A stretch of 64,000 nt of DNA from Citrobacter youngae ATCC 29220 (GCF_000155975.1 NZ_GG730300.1:695085-759084); one strand, 5' to 3'; positions 41,201-50,734 are shown, counted from the stretch's first letter. Program-made: numbers and translations. Notes: generated by a model not told the origin, from the letters alone.

Positions 41201-41967
41201 TGCAGCTTTATTGGGTGGCGCTGAAAAGCATCTGGGCGAAAGAGATCCACCGCTTTATGCGCATCTGGGTCCAGACTCTGGTGCCGCCCGTCATCACCAT
41301 GACGCTCTATTTTATTATCTTCGGTAACCTTATCGGCTCGCGTATCGGTGAAATGCACGGTTTTAGCTACATGCAGTTCATTGTGCCGGGGCTGATTATG
41401 ATGGCGGTGATCACCAACTCGTACGCTAACGTGGCGTCGTCGTTCTTTAGCGCCAAGTTCCAACGCAATATTGAAGAGCTGCTGGTTGCGCCGGTACCCA
41501 CGCACGTCATCATCGCCGGTTTTGTCGGCGGCGGCGTGGCGCGCGGGCTGTGCGTGGGCATTCTGGTTACCGCGGTGTCGCTGTTCTTTGTGCCGTTCCA
41601 GGTGCATTCGTGGGTATTTGTGGCGCTCACATTGGTGCTGACGGCGATTCTGTTCTCGCTGGCGGGCTTACTGAACGCGGTCTTCGCCAAAACCTTTGAC
41701 GATATCAGCCTGATCCCAACCTTCGTACTGACGCCGTTGACCTATCTTGGCGGGGTGTTCTATTCGCTGACGCTGTTGCCGCCGTTCTGGCAGGGGCTGT
41801 CGCACCTGAACCCGATCGTCTACATGATCAGCGGGTTTCGCTACGGCTTCCTGGGCATCCACGATGTGCCTCTGGTCACCACCTTTGGCGTGCTGGTGGT
41901 ATTTATCGCCGCGTTTTATTTACTGTGCTGGTATCTGATCCAGCGCGGACGCGGGCTGCGCAGCTAA
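41197..41967 (+). CDS. yadH: ABC-2 type transporter permease YadH
   Basis: YadH is the membrane half of the YadGH exporter. The 256-residue protein has six hydrophobic segments and the ABC-2 signature near the C-terminus (LTPLTYLGGVFYSLTLLPPF, about residues 177-196, then GLSHLNPIVYMISGFRYGFL). The start overlaps the yadG stop as ATGA. A terminator-like hairpin follows. The substrate is unknown. Confidence 0.94.
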   Translation: MMQLYWVALKSIWAKEIHRFMRIWVQTLVPPVITMTLYFIIFGNLIGSRIGEMHGFSYMQFIVPGLIMMAVITNSYANVASSFFSAKFQRNIEELLVAPVPTHVIIAGFVGGGVARGLCVGILVTAVSLFFVPFQVHSWVFVALTLVLTAILFSLAGLLNAVFAKTFDDISLIPTFVLTPLTYLGGVFYSLTLLPPFWQGLSHLNPIVYMISGFRYGFLGIHDVPLVTTFGVLVVFIAAFYLLCWYLIQRGRGLRS

Positions 41968-41973
41968 TACTTT

Positions 41974-42006
41974 CTTCCTCTCTCTGCTCGGGAGAGGAAG
42001 ACTTTT
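41974..42006 (+). terminator. Terminator after yadGH
   Basis: CTTCCTCTC (41974-41982) and GAGAGGAAG (41992-42000) form a 9-bp stem followed by ACTTTTG, directly after the yadH stop. Confidence 0.75.
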
Positions 42007-42070
42007 GATGCTTATCACCATTACCGATTTATCACCCTGATAAACTACTTGCCTGCTAAGGAGGTAGGCA

Positions 42071-42511
42071 ATGCTAGGTTGGGTAATTACCTGTCATGAC
42101 GATAAGGCGCAGGATATGCTGCATCGTCTGGAGCAAAAGTACGGCCCGTTGGCCCAATGCCAGGCGATAAGCTTTTGGCGCGGGCTTAGCTCGAATATGC
42201 TGAGCCGCATGATGTGTCATGCGCTACATGCTACTGACTCAGGCGAGGGCGTGATCTTCCTGACGGATACCGCAGGGGCCGCGCCATACCGCGTGGCCTC
42301 GTTAATGAGCCATAAGCATCCCCAGTGTGAAGTGATTTCCGGTGTCAGCTATTCATTGCTGGAGCAAATGATTTCGTCGCGGGAATCGATGAGCAGCTCT
42401 GCCTTTCGCGACAGCATTGTTGCGCTTGGCGGGCCGGAAGTCTCAAGCCTCTGGCATCAGCAGCAAAAAAATCCCCCCTTCGTGTTGAAGCATGATTTGT
42501 ATGAGTATTAA
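42071..42511 (+). CDS. yadI: PTS EIIA component of mannose/sorbose family, YadI
   Basis: YadI resembles the IIA domain of mannose-family phosphotransferase systems. The 146-residue protein starts MLGWVITCHDDKAQDMLHRL, and His9 in ITCHDD is in the position of the phosphorylated histidine. No IIB, IIC or IID gene is adjacent, so it is an orphan component, as in E. coli. It could accept phosphate from HPr for regulation rather than transport. Function is unproven. Confidence 0.9.
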   Translation: MLGWVITCHDDKAQDMLHRLEQKYGPLAQCQAISFWRGLSSNMLSRMMCHALHATDSGEGVIFLTDTAGAAPYRVASLMSHKHPQCEVISGVSYSLLEQMISSRESMSSSAFRDSIVALGGPEVSSLWHQQQKNPPFVLKHDLYEY

Positions 42512-42514
42512 TCA

Positions 42515-42563
42515 TTGGTATTGATGGCGCTTTTGCTACAATAGCCGAGGTTTCTCGCCTCGG
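42515..42563 (+). promoter_or_regulatory. Promoter candidate and hairpin before yadE
   Basis: TTGGTA (42515-42520) and TACAAT (42537-42542) are separated by 16 bp. Just downstream, CCGAGG-TTTCTCG-CCTCGG forms a small hairpin in the leader of yadE. Confidence 0.45.
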
Positions 42564-42577
42564 TTCGGTTATCTCAT

Positions 42578-43807
42578 ATGGTTATGCGCGTTCTGCTTGT
42601 TTTGTTGCTCCTGTCTTCCGGCAGCGTAGCCGCGGCGTTGCCTGCTCGTTATATGCAGACGACGGAAGCGGCCGCCGTATGGGCGCAGATTGGCAATAAG
42701 ATGGTGACGGTAGGTAATATTCGCGCCGGGCAGATCCTTGCCGTCGAGCCGATTGCCGCTGACTATTACGAGTTCACCTTTGGCTTTGGCACCGGGTTTA
42801 TTGATAAGGGGCATCTGGAGTCCGTGCAGGGACGGCAGAAAGTGGACGATGGTCTGGGCGATCTCAATAAACCGCTCAGTAACCAAAGCCTGATTACCTG
42901 GAAAGATACCCCCGTTTATAACGCCCCGGACGTCGGGAGCGCCCCGTTTGGCGTATTGGCGGATAATCTGCGTTATCCCATCATCAGCAAACTTAAAGAC
43001 CGGCTCAATCAAACCTGGTTCCAGATCCGTATTGGCGACAGGCTGGCCTATATCAGCGCGCTGGATGCGCAGGAAGACCACGGCATCCCGGTGCTGACCT
43101 ACCATCATATTCTGCGCGATGAAGAGAACACCCGTTTTCGCCACACCTCCACCACGACCTCCGTGCGCGCGTTCAGTAACCAAATGGCCTGGCTGCGCGA
43201 TCGCGGGTATACCACGTTGACAATGTATCAACTGGAAGACTACGTGCAAAATAAGATGAATCTTCCCGCGCGGGCGGTGGTGCTGACGTTCGACGACGGT
43301 CTCAAGTCAGTCAGTCGATATGCGTATCCGGTATTGAAGCAGTATGGGATGAAAGCGACAGCTTTTATTATCTCGTCACGCATCAAGCGCCATCCGCAGA
43401 AGTGGGATCCAAAATCGCTGCAGTTTATGAGCGTTTCTGAACTGAATGGCATCAGAGATGTGTTTGATTTTCAGTCCCATACCCATTTTTTACACCGGGT
43501 TGACGATCGTCATCGGCCCATTCTGCTCAGCCGCAGCTATCACAATATCCTGTTTGATTTTGCCCGTTCCCGGCGCGCGCTGGCGCAGTTTAATCCGCAC
43601 GTGCTGTACCTTTCATATCCGTTTGGCGGCTATAACGCGACGGCGGTAGAAGCCGCCAAAGAGGCAGGGTTTCACCTGGCGGTCACCACGGTGAGGGGCA
43701 AGGTGAAACCGGGGGATAACCCGATGCTGCTAAAGCGGCTGTATATTCTGCGCACGGATTCGCTGGAAACCATGTCGCGGCTGATCAGCAATCAGCCGCA
43801 GGGGTGA
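42578..43807 (+). CDS. yadE: Predicted polysaccharide deacetylase YadE
   Basis: YadE is a predicted exported deacetylase of carbohydrate esterase family 4 (NodB fold). The 409-residue protein has an N-terminal hydrophobic signal ([19 protein letters not shown]). An SH3-like region of about 140 residues follows, then the NodB domain with the first metal motif TFDDG at residues 237-241 and a later SHTHFLH histidine motif that completes the metal site. The natural substrate is not established. Its stop TGA abuts the stop of the convergent fimbrial adhesin gene with no base between them. Confidence 0.92.
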   Translation: MVMRVLLVLLLLSSGSVAAALPARYMQTTEAAAVWAQIGNKMVTVGNIRAGQILAVEPIAADYYEFTFGFGTGFIDKGHLESVQGRQKVDDGLGDLNKPLSNQSLITWKDTPVYNAPDVGSAPFGVLADNLRYPIISKLKDRLNQTWFQIRIGDRLAYISALDAQEDHGIPVLTYHHILRDEENTRFRHTSTTTSVRAFSNQMAWLRDRGYTTLTMYQLEDYVQNKMNLPARAVVLTFDDGLKSVSRYAYPVLKQYGMKATAFIISSRIKRHPQKWDPKSLQFMSVSELNGIRDVFDFQSHTHFLHRVDDRHRPILLSRSYHNILFDFARSRRALAQFNPHVLYLSYPFGGYNATAVEAAKEAGFHLAVTTVRGKVKPGDNPMLLKRLYILRTDSLETMSRLISNQPQG

Positions 43808-44875
43808 TCAGAAATAGTCGATGGTAAAGGTGCCGATGGCCTTAAATTTACCCGGTTTTAGCGTTTCGCCGGAAAGCTGCATTGTCGTGATGAAGTTGTA
43901 GTTGTAAGTGCGGGCATTGCTAACGATGGTCGTCGGCGTCCAGATCTCAAGGCCCGGGCTAAATACATCTTTTGTCCCTTGTATTGGGAAATCCGCCTGC
44001 AATAACACGCCAACACCACTGGCCGCATCGCTGCCGGTCAGGGGGTTTGTCAGCAGCATATTATTTTGTGAATCAACGGCATATTTCGACGATGCCAGCT
44101 TAAACCGAAACCAGACGGTGTTGGTACAACCGGCCAGTTTCAGGGTTAATGTTTTACGCTGCCAGTAGTATTCCCGCAATGAGGAGTACATCACGTCGCC
44201 AAAATCAACGTTATTGGTGCCGTCATTACCCGAGACGCTGCTACAGGTGGCCGCGCTGATCGGTACGCTAAAGCTCGCTGTGCTGACTTTAACCGTCCAG
44301 GGGTTATTGTCGTCGCTGTCAGCGGTGCCGACGCGAATCTGCCCCAGCGTTCGGCTATCTTTTGGCGTCAGGTAACTGACGTTTTTGACGTTGCCGGGAA
44401 AGGCACTCATTTGATACAGCGTAATGGTGGCCTTGACCTGCTTGCTATCCCAGTCGCTTTCACTGCTCGGGTAGACGTTGATCCACGACCCGGTAGTAGA
44501 GGGGAAATAGCCCCCGGCTCCGGCGGTGCTGAACAGTTTGACCGCGTAGTAAATACCATCAACGTTGGTCGGGAAGAGCGCCCGGCCGTCAGTTTCTATG
44601 ACATCCGAACCGTTGTTGGTATACATATAAAAGTCGTCGCCGTTCGGCCCGTTGTCGCAATAGGACCACAGATCATGACTTAAACTCGGATCAAAATAGT
44701 CGAGTTCGTGGACGGTGCTGCTGGTATCGCCATACACTGAATAAAAATTCAGCGGACTACCGGTGCTCCCGCCGTTGATGAGCAGATCCCCAGGGACCCC
44801 GTTTTTAGCCAGGTGGCACTCTGCGGAGCAGACGCCAGGAAGCAGGAGCGCCAGTAGGTATAGCAGATATTTCAT
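43808..44875 (-). CDS. Fimbrial tip adhesin (two-domain, predicted)
   Basis: This is the last gene of the fimbrial operon and its largest pilin-like product, which fits a tip adhesin. I choose the ATG at 44875 (MKYLLYLLALLLPGVCSAEC), giving 355 residues with a clear signal peptide. The N-terminal ~190 residues are a unique, Asp/Ser/Gly-rich lectin-like part. The C-terminal part resembles a pilin domain, with Cys pairs (AATCSSV and LAGCTNTV) and a final beta strand KAIGTFTIDYF with the penultimate aromatic used for chaperone docking. The place at the operon end matches YadC or StiH in related operons. The receptor is unknown. Confidence 0.82.
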   Translation of the reverse strand: MKYLLYLLALLLPGVCSAECHLAKNGVPGDLLINGGSTGSPLNFYSVYGDTSSTVHELDYFDPSLSHDLWSYCDNGPNGDDFYMYTNNGSDVIETDGRALFPTNVDGIYYAVKLFSTAGAGGYFPSTTGSWINVYPSSESDWDSKQVKATITLYQMSAFPGNVKNVSYLTPKDSRTLGQIRVGTADSDDNNPWTVKVSTASFSVPISAATCSSVSGNDGTNNVDFGDVMYSSLREYYWQRKTLTLKLAGCTNTVWFRFKLASSKYAVDSQNNMLLTNPLTGSDAASGVGVLLQADFPIQGTKDVFSPGLEIWTPTTIVSNARTYNYNFITTMQLSGETLKPGKFKAIGTFTIDYF

Positions 44876-44891
44876 CTTGTCTCGTCCCTGA

Positions 44892-45506
44892 TTATTGATA
44901 AATAGCGTCAACCAGCACATGGCTGGTGACTTTGCCAGAGCTGATCACGGCGCTGGTGTTTTGATAGCGGGCGTAGAAGTCGTAGCTGGCGAGGTAGGTA
45001 TCGGGCGCGGCGGCAAACATTGCCACCGGGTCGCCGTTGCTATCGACCACGTTGCGGTTATCGTTGCTGGAAAAAATCACCACCCCGACATTCTGCGCGC
45101 CGCCGGACTCTGTCGGCGTTTCATTCATAAACACCTGTTTACTTTCGGCGGGCCAGCTGCCGCTTTGCGGCTTGAAGCGGAAGGTCATCGTCTGTAAGGC
45201 GTCCGTTTTTCCGTCACAGCTTTCCACATTAACGCTAAAGCGCGTGCCGCTGGCCGCGTCGTTCGGCTGCAGGCGCGGCGTCGTGCCATCAATCTTATAA
45301 AACCAATAGCGCGACACGGTCGGCAGATGGACTTCGCCATTATCGGAAAGGGAAATCTGGCAGGTATTGTCCACGATATTGGCGGTCATGGTGACGTTAA
45401 GCTCGCCCATCGTCGTCTCTTCAGCCAGGCACGGTGCGCCTGCCGCCAGCCCTGTGATAAGCAGCATGGGGCGGAGATGGCGCAGGCGAGTTAACGTGAA
45501 TAACAT
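44892..45506 (-). CDS. Minor fimbrial subunit
   Basis: This 204-residue pilin-family protein has a signal peptide (about residues 1-28, ending CLAEE). The mature N-terminus (GELNVTMTANIVDNTCQISL) has the typical donor strand and first Cys, and the second Cys lies in VESCDGKTD. The C-terminal beta strand ends VTSHVLVDAIYQ with the penultimate Tyr. It is one of three minor subunits between the usher and adhesin genes and probably forms the tip adaptor next to the adhesin. It lies 16 bases before the adhesin start. Confidence 0.85.
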   Translation of the reverse strand: MLFTLTRLRHLRPMLLITGLAAGAPCLAEETTMGELNVTMTANIVDNTCQISLSDNGEVHLPTVSRYWFYKIDGTTPRLQPNDAASGTRFSVNVESCDGKTDALQTMTFRFKPQSGSWPAESKQVFMNETPTESGGAQNVGVVIFSSNDNRNVVDSNGDPVAMFAAAPDTYLASYDFYARYQNTSAVISSGKVTSHVLVDAIYQ

Positions 45507-45527
45507 TGAATGTCTACCCCTGCGAGA

Positions 45528-46091
45528 TTACTGATAGGTCACAACGAAGGTGACAGGCGCCTTGACTTCGCCTTCGGTAACGTTGGCGATCGTTCTGCTT
45601 TTCGCAATCACGATGCGCGAGGTTAAATCAACGTCCTGGGCGCTGCCGCTAATCGCGATGGTTTGCGGTTGGGTAACCGTTTGGTTACAGCTGAGTATCG
45701 TGCCGCTATCGGCGTCGCCTTTCCACACCTCAAAGCCTGTGGAGTTACCGCCGGCAAAAGAGTCGCCGTCCATGGCCGGACCGGAGCAGCCGCCACCGGT
45801 TCCCGCCTGTATTTTCAGCTCTGCCGACTTCACCCCGGCGCAGTTGCTAAAGGCAATTTTGAAGGGCACGGTACGGCTTTTACCGACCAGTTCCGATTTA
45901 AACACGTCGCCAAAGCCCAGTTCGGACACCGCCTTCCCGGTGGCGTTCTGGATCTCAGCGGTGCAGGTTCCTGCTTCAATTGTGGTGGTAAAACGTGCCG
46001 ATACGCTGTCAGTACCGGTAATGGCAAACGCCGGGGCGGATAACAGCAGCGTACCGATAACGCCCCCCAGAATGGATAATTTGTTCATCAT
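45528..46091 (-). CDS. Minor fimbrial subunit
   Basis: This is a pilin-family protein. I choose the ATG at 46091, which follows AGGGA by five bases and gives MMNKLSILGGVIGTLLLSAP, 187 residues; a longer reading would overlap the preceding gene. The signal peptide ends PAFA. The mature part begins with the donor strand ARFTTTIEAGTCTAEI, with the disulfide partner in FSNCAGVKSAELKI. It ends APVTFVVTYQ with the penultimate Tyr. The gap to the next gene is 21 bases. Confidence 0.84.
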   Translation of the reverse strand: MMNKLSILGGVIGTLLLSAPAFAITGTDSVSARFTTTIEAGTCTAEIQNATGKAVSELGFGDVFKSELVGKSRTVPFKIAFSNCAGVKSAELKIQAGTGGGCSGPAMDGDSFAGGNSTGFEVWKGDADSGTILSCNQTVTQPQTIAISGSAQDVDLTSRIVIAKSRTIANVTEGEVKAPVTFVVTYQ

Positions 46092-46110
46092 GTTATTCCC
46101 TGCCTGATGA

Positions 46111-46692
46111 TTATTCATAGGTAAAGTTAAAGGTAGCGAGCGCGCTAAACGGGCCGGTGGTGCCTTTCCCGCTGGAGGTTTCTATCAGCGTAGCCACCAG
46201 CGGAACTTCCTTATTGGCGATCTCGGTGGTGCTCCAGACCAGACGTTCGTTATCCGTAGTTGAGCCAATCACAAAGGGCGCGTCCGGCGTGGTGGTGCGG
46301 GCAATCGTCAGCCCGATATAGCTGGCGGCGGCGCTGTCGGTACTTTCATTATCCAGCGCCGTGTTCTTGAGCGCGGATTGCGTACCGGACACGGTGGTTT
46401 TCAGCGCGGCCAGGCTCGACGGGCATTCGGTGATCTTCAGCTTGAAGGTGGTTTGCGCCGCGCTGTCGCCGTTGACGATTTTATCCATGCTGACCTTTTC
46501 ACCGGTGCCAATCGGAATGGTGTTGTTTTGCCCATCACCGCTGCCGCCTTCAATCGCCATATCGCAGGTGGTTTCGCGAATGTTGGCGGTAAAGGTGACA
46601 TCCAGCGTGACAGCCAGGGAAGGGAGCGCCGTCGCGATGAGCAAACTGCTGCATCCCAGTAGGTATAACTTTTTGATATTCATTATTTTCAT
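46111..46692 (-). CDS. Minor fimbrial subunit
   Basis: This is a pilin-family protein of 193 residues. Two adjacent ATG codons and a third 12 bases further in are possible starts. I use the second, four bases from AAGGA. The signal peptide is MKIMNIKKLYLLGCSSLLIA, ending near SLA. The mature N-terminus LDVTFTANIRETTCDMAIEG and the ECPSSLAAL Cys segment fit the fimbrillin fold, and the end SALATFNFTYE has the penultimate Tyr. It follows the usher gene by 24 bases. Confidence 0.84.
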   Translation of the reverse strand: MKIMNIKKLYLLGCSSLLIATALPSLAVTLDVTFTANIRETTCDMAIEGGSGDGQNNTIPIGTGEKVSMDKIVNGDSAAQTTFKLKITECPSSLAALKTTVSGTQSALKNTALDNESTDSAAASYIGLTIARTTTPDAPFVIGSTTDNERLVWSTTEIANKEVPLVATLIETSSGKGTTGPFSALATFNFTYE

Positions 46693-46716
46693 CATGTCCT
46701 TGTAAAAATAATGCCA

Positions 46717-49290
46717 TTACATCTGGCAACGTTGATTGCTTAATAAACGCGTCAGGCCTACCTTCTGGGTGGCATCTTCACCGGTTATCTGGTAGTTAAC
46801 GGTACAACGACCTTCTTTTCCGGCGCCCCAGACAACCAGCAGTTTGCCGCTCTCTTGCGCCCCGCGGACGTAGGCCATACCGGCCTGGCCCACGGAGCCA
46901 ATGGATTCGCCCTGCGCGTTTTGTACATCTGCGCCGAGCGGGATAAAGCCGTTATCGCTGCGTCTGAGTTCCATTAGCAGCGAACGTCCTTCATCGGTTG
47001 CGAACTCCACTTTGACGACAGCGCCGCTGCGCGGAATGACGATGGTGCTGGTGTTTTTGACCTCGACGTCGGCTTCCATCGAGTCGATATTCAGCCCGAC
47101 CGTATTTTGGCGATAGGCCGACAGATAGGGCTGTAGGGCATAGCCAAAGCGGTTAATGCGCCCATCGCCGGTGGTTAACCTGGCGCCTTTCGCGCCGGAG
47201 GCGTGAACCAGCGCCAGCGTATCGGTATCGCCGATACTGCCGGGCGCCAACGTCAGCCCGCCGGAGTGAATTAGCATGCCGCCACTGTAGCTCAGGGAGT
47301 ACTGACGGGAGCTGTCGTCGGAGGCGGAGGCCGACAGGCTCAGCGGGCCGACAGAACTGTTGTAGCTGCCGTAGCCGCCAATCTGGTTAATGGAGGCGCT
47401 ATCGCTGCGGTTGGTGCTGGTGTTCACGCTATAGTTAAATAGCGCATCGCTGGTGCTGCCGTTCGCGCTGGCGTTGAACGTGCTGTTTGACTTCATGTCG
47501 GTGTTAACGCTCATGTTCACCGTGGAGAATCCCAGCGGACGTTTGCTGCGACCCAGCAGGTTTTCGAGCGGAATGCTCAGGCTAAGATAGACGCTGTCGT
47601 CTTTATCGCCGTATTCGTTATAGGTGCGTTGCAAAGAGAGGCTGTAGTTGGCCCATGCAAAGGCGTCGCTATAACCAATGGAGTACTGCGACGTTGATGA
47701 ATCCTCATTCCAGTAATCCTGCCAGCTTCCGCTGACGTACAGGCTGCCGCCGCTGGTCGACCACAGCGAAAGGGGCTGGCTGATGTTGACCTGAAACTGG
47801 TTTTTCATGCGCTGGAAGCGGGTGTATTCCTCTCTGGAGGCATCGCGGCCATTGCGCTGACCGTTGTAGTTGTCGATGTTGTCATGCAGCGAGGCGGCGT
47901 CGCTTAACGTCATGTAGTTTTCCGTGGAGAAACGATAGGCGGCAATGTTGAACGACGTTTGCGAGTCTTCCAGCAGCGTGCTCCACGTCAGGCGGTAACT
48001 TTGGCCGGTTAACGTATCCAGTGAGTCAATCGCCGCGCGAGAGTGGGTGATGTCGAAGGCGAGCGCGCCGATGGGGGTATTGGCGGCCAGCCCCAGTAAA
48101 CCGGCGGTATAGCCGATATCCATATACTGCACGCCCGCATAGCCGGTGAAGGTATTGTTCAGGCCATAATAGCCGGTCGCGTAGCCGAGCTTCGGCTGGC
48201 TGCGTAAGCCATCGTCGTTCAGCTCGCCCGCGCCGATATCCCAGCGGCCATAGCCAGGGCGTAGCATTTGCGCCACCGAAGAGTAGGGCAGTGAGAAGGT
48301 GCGAATGCTGCCGTCGGCCTCCTCGATTTTGACGTCCAGGTCGCTACCGTAACCGGTGGTGCTCAGGTCGTTAATTTCAAACGGGCCGGGCGGGACGGTG
48401 GTTTCATAAATTTTGCTGCCGCTTTGCGTGACGGTGACCTTGGCGTTGCTGTTCGCCACGCCGCGAATGATGGGCGCATACGTGGAGGTGCCGCCGGGCA
48501 GCATGCGATCGTCGTTATAAAAGCGAACGCCGCGCAGGTTAAACGAGTTGAAGGAGTCGCCACGGGTAAACGAGTCGCCGATCAGAAACTGTGAGCGCAG
48601 GCGGGCGATGTCACGCTGCAGGTAGATATCCTGGCTGGAATAGTCGCTGCCGTTGTCCTGGTTCCAGTTGAGGTTGCCTCTGGCGCGCAGGTGCCAGGCG
48701 CCGAGGTTGGCGCCGTATTTTAGCCCAGCATAGGCAGAGTCGGTGGTTTGCCCGCTATTTTCCGCATGCCAGGCGTTGATATCATAGGAAAACATCGCCG
48801 CAGGAATGCCGTCTTCCCACAGCGAAGGGTCCGCATAGCGACCCGCGTTTTTTAGCACATAGATTTGCGGCATGGACACCGACAGCACCTGGGTGCCGAG
48901 ATCAAACTCCCAGCTGGACTGCGGGTACTGCTTTGTCAGATCCACGCATGCGTCGCTTTCCAGATCCAGGCCGTCCGTTTTTATGCCGATCTGCATCAGC
49001 ATTTTTCCGTTGAAGCAAGGGGTCGCCCGGAAGGTGCCGTTGTCATTGAACGTTACGCTGGTCAGCGTCCTGGGGAGATTGTTGACGACAATCTGCGTTT
49101 TGTAGGTGCCGGGCGGAACCGGGTTGCCTTTAGAGAATCGGCTGACGTCGATATTCGTGCCGGTATTAAATAAAAATTGATCGTTAAACTCGACATCATC
49201 TGAAGATGCCGCGGGTATTTCCGCCGCCATGACTGAAGCCTGGAGCGCAACATAAATTGCGGTGCATAATAACGATCGACGAAAAAACAT
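46717..49290 (-). CDS. Fimbrial outer-membrane usher (FimD/HtrE-like)
   Basis: The usher is the outer-membrane pore that receives chaperone-subunit complexes and assembles the fimbria. The 857-residue protein has a signal peptide (ending near SVMAAE). The N-terminal domain (EFNDQFLFNTGTNIDVSRFS, about residues 34-53) binds the chaperone. The 24-strand barrel and plug follow, with conserved RGVRFYNDDRMLPGGTSTYA and GSKIYETTVPPGPFEINDLS. The C-terminal domains include the final Cys pair (GRCTVNY and NQRCQM). Overall it resembles HtrE, the usher of the E. coli yad operon, but clearly diverges from it. Confidence 0.95.
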   Translation of the reverse strand: MFFRRSLLCTAIYVALQASVMAAEIPAASSDDVEFNDQFLFNTGTNIDVSRFSKGNPVPPGTYKTQIVVNNLPRTLTSVTFNDNGTFRATPCFNGKMLMQIGIKTDGLDLESDACVDLTKQYPQSSWEFDLGTQVLSVSMPQIYVLKNAGRYADPSLWEDGIPAAMFSYDINAWHAENSGQTTDSAYAGLKYGANLGAWHLRARGNLNWNQDNGSDYSSQDIYLQRDIARLRSQFLIGDSFTRGDSFNSFNLRGVRFYNDDRMLPGGTSTYAPIIRGVANSNAKVTVTQSGSKIYETTVPPGPFEINDLSTTGYGSDLDVKIEEADGSIRTFSLPYSSVAQMLRPGYGRWDIGAGELNDDGLRSQPKLGYATGYYGLNNTFTGYAGVQYMDIGYTAGLLGLAANTPIGALAFDITHSRAAIDSLDTLTGQSYRLTWSTLLEDSQTSFNIAAYRFSTENYMTLSDAASLHDNIDNYNGQRNGRDASREEYTRFQRMKNQFQVNISQPLSLWSTSGGSLYVSGSWQDYWNEDSSTSQYSIGYSDAFAWANYSLSLQRTYNEYGDKDDSVYLSLSIPLENLLGRSKRPLGFSTVNMSVNTDMKSNSTFNASANGSTSDALFNYSVNTSTNRSDSASINQIGGYGSYNSSVGPLSLSASASDDSSRQYSLSYSGGMLIHSGGLTLAPGSIGDTDTLALVHASGAKGARLTTGDGRINRFGYALQPYLSAYRQNTVGLNIDSMEADVEVKNTSTIVIPRSGAVVKVEFATDEGRSLLMELRRSDNGFIPLGADVQNAQGESIGSVGQAGMAYVRGAQESGKLLVVWGAGKEGRCTVNYQITGEDATQKVGLTRLLSNQRCQM

Positions 49291-49339
49291 AAATCCCTTA
49301 TTTCCAGTAAAAGGCGCTGAGATCCTTCAGCGCGAAACA

Positions 49340-50062
49340 TTAATTAATCGTGGCCTGGTGTTTCTCGGTACCGCCAAAGTCATTAATGGTGTTGTATTCC
49401 ACTTTGCCGCCCGCCAGATTACTGCTTCCTTTAACCGGAACCGTTTCATTGGTCAGCGGTGGAATGGTGTGAGAAGCCACATCAATTTTTTTACCATTAA
49501 TCGTAATGGTGGCCGCAGACATGGAAATAAAATAAGGGCTGCTATTATTCGCCGTCAGAGAATTACCGTGGTATGCCCATTGTAATTTCCCGGCAGCAAG
49601 GGCGGGATCGCCTGCTAATCCATCCGGGCGGTAGAACATTTTAATACGCGTACGAAAGGCGAGCTGGAGGACATTCTGCGCATCCGCCTCTTTGCCCTTG
49701 GGCGGCACTTCCAGTACGTTAAACCAGAACAGTGATTCGCGGTCAGCAGGCAGCGCCTGGCCTGTCCAGGTAATACGCACGGTCTGGCCTTTGGCGGGGT
49801 CAATGCGTGTGACCGGCGGCGTAACGATGAACGGCAGCTTCAGCTCCTGCGGGTTGACCGTATCGCGGCCATCGTCAAGCCAGGACTGCACCAGCAGCGG
49901 TTTGTTGCCGCGGTTTTCCATTTTGACGGTGACGTCTTTCGAGGACTGCGGATAGACCACGCGGGTACCGGAAATGACGATATCGGCACGGGCGCTGAAG
50001 GCGCTGAGTCCGGCGGTCAGGCACACCAACGATGTTACGGATAAACGCGTAAAATGATTCAT
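49340..50062 (-). CDS. Periplasmic fimbrial chaperone (PapD family)
   Basis: The chaperone folds pilins in the periplasm by donating a beta strand. I choose the ATG at 50062 (MNHFTRLSVTSLVCLTAGLS), giving 240 residues, with a signal peptide ending SARA. Two immunoglobulin-like domains are visible. The active-site Arg and Lys are in GTRVVYPQSSKDVTV and RTRIKMFYRPDGL. The G1 strand region NVLQLAFRTRIK precedes the domain boundary. The loop between F and G strands appears short, as in FGS-type chaperones. It lies between the major pilin and the usher. Confidence 0.93.
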   Translation of the reverse strand: MNHFTRLSVTSLVCLTAGLSAFSARADIVISGTRVVYPQSSKDVTVKMENRGNKPLLVQSWLDDGRDTVNPQELKLPFIVTPPVTRIDPAKGQTVRITWTGQALPADRESLFWFNVLEVPPKGKEADAQNVLQLAFRTRIKMFYRPDGLAGDPALAAGKLQWAYHGNSLTANNSSPYFISMSAATITINGKKIDVASHTIPPLTNETVPVKGSSNLAGGKVEYNTINDFGGTEKHQATIN

Positions 50063-50122
50063 CTTTTTCACTCTCAACGATGCGCCTGCGCGAGCACAGA
50101 CGCATAATTATGGACGTAACGA

Positions 50123-50734
50123 TTACTCGTAGGTCATGGTGAAAGTCGCGTTGCTGCTGACTTTACCGGAAGTGATATCGTTAGTGTTTTTAACCCAGTC
50201 GGCGCTTGGGACGTAAGCGACACGGTAAGCCAGTTGGCCAACACCGCCGGTTACGGTAGCAACCTGCGTGTTGTTGTCCGGTAAGCCGACCTGGATGCGG
50301 TCAGTGTTGGCGGTGCTGTTGTTGTACAGCGCCAGGCTGACGTTTTCAGCATGGCCGCTGACGGTTGGGTCAGCTTTCAGAGTACCGTTGCTCAGTTCAG
50401 CAAACTGCTGAGAGGTGAAGACGGCGGAAGCAGCGGTCATGCCGTCTGGGCAATCGCTCAGGTTCAGTTCAAACTCTTTTGAACCCACGCCCGTATCGAT
50501 GCTGGCTAGTTCAACATCGGCTTTTTTCACTACCGGCAGGGTGATGGTGATATTGCTGGCATCGACGCCGTTATTGGTGGTGATTTTACAGGTGGAGTCG
50601 GTGACGGCGCCGTCAAAGGTGATCAGGCCTACGTCAGTGCCCAGGACTGGGGCGTCATCTTCCGCGAACACGGACGCGGAGCTGAGTGCAACCACAATAG
50701 CGGCGGCCGCTACCGTTAATTTTTTCATTGACAT
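50123..50734 (-). CDS. Major fimbrial subunit
   Basis: This first gene of the operon encodes the likely major pilin. I choose the ATG at 50734 (MSMKKLTVAAAAIVVALSSA), seven bases from GGA, giving 203 residues with signal peptide cleavage after VFA. The mature N-terminus is acidic (EDDAPVLGTDVGLITFDGAV), followed by the first Cys in DSTCKIT. The second Cys is in LSDCPDGM. The end SSNATFTMTYE carries the penultimate Tyr. It lies downstream of an AT-rich promoter region, as expected for phase-variable or H-NS-silenced fimbriae. Confidence 0.9.
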   Translation of the reverse strand: MSMKKLTVAAAAIVVALSSASVFAEDDAPVLGTDVGLITFDGAVTDSTCKITTNNGVDASNITITLPVVKKADVELASIDTGVGSKEFELNLSDCPDGMTAASAVFTSQQFAELSNGTLKADPTVSGHAENVSLALYNNSTANTDRIQVGLPDNNTQVATVTGGVGQLAYRVAYVPSADWVKNTNDITSGKVSSNATFTMTYE

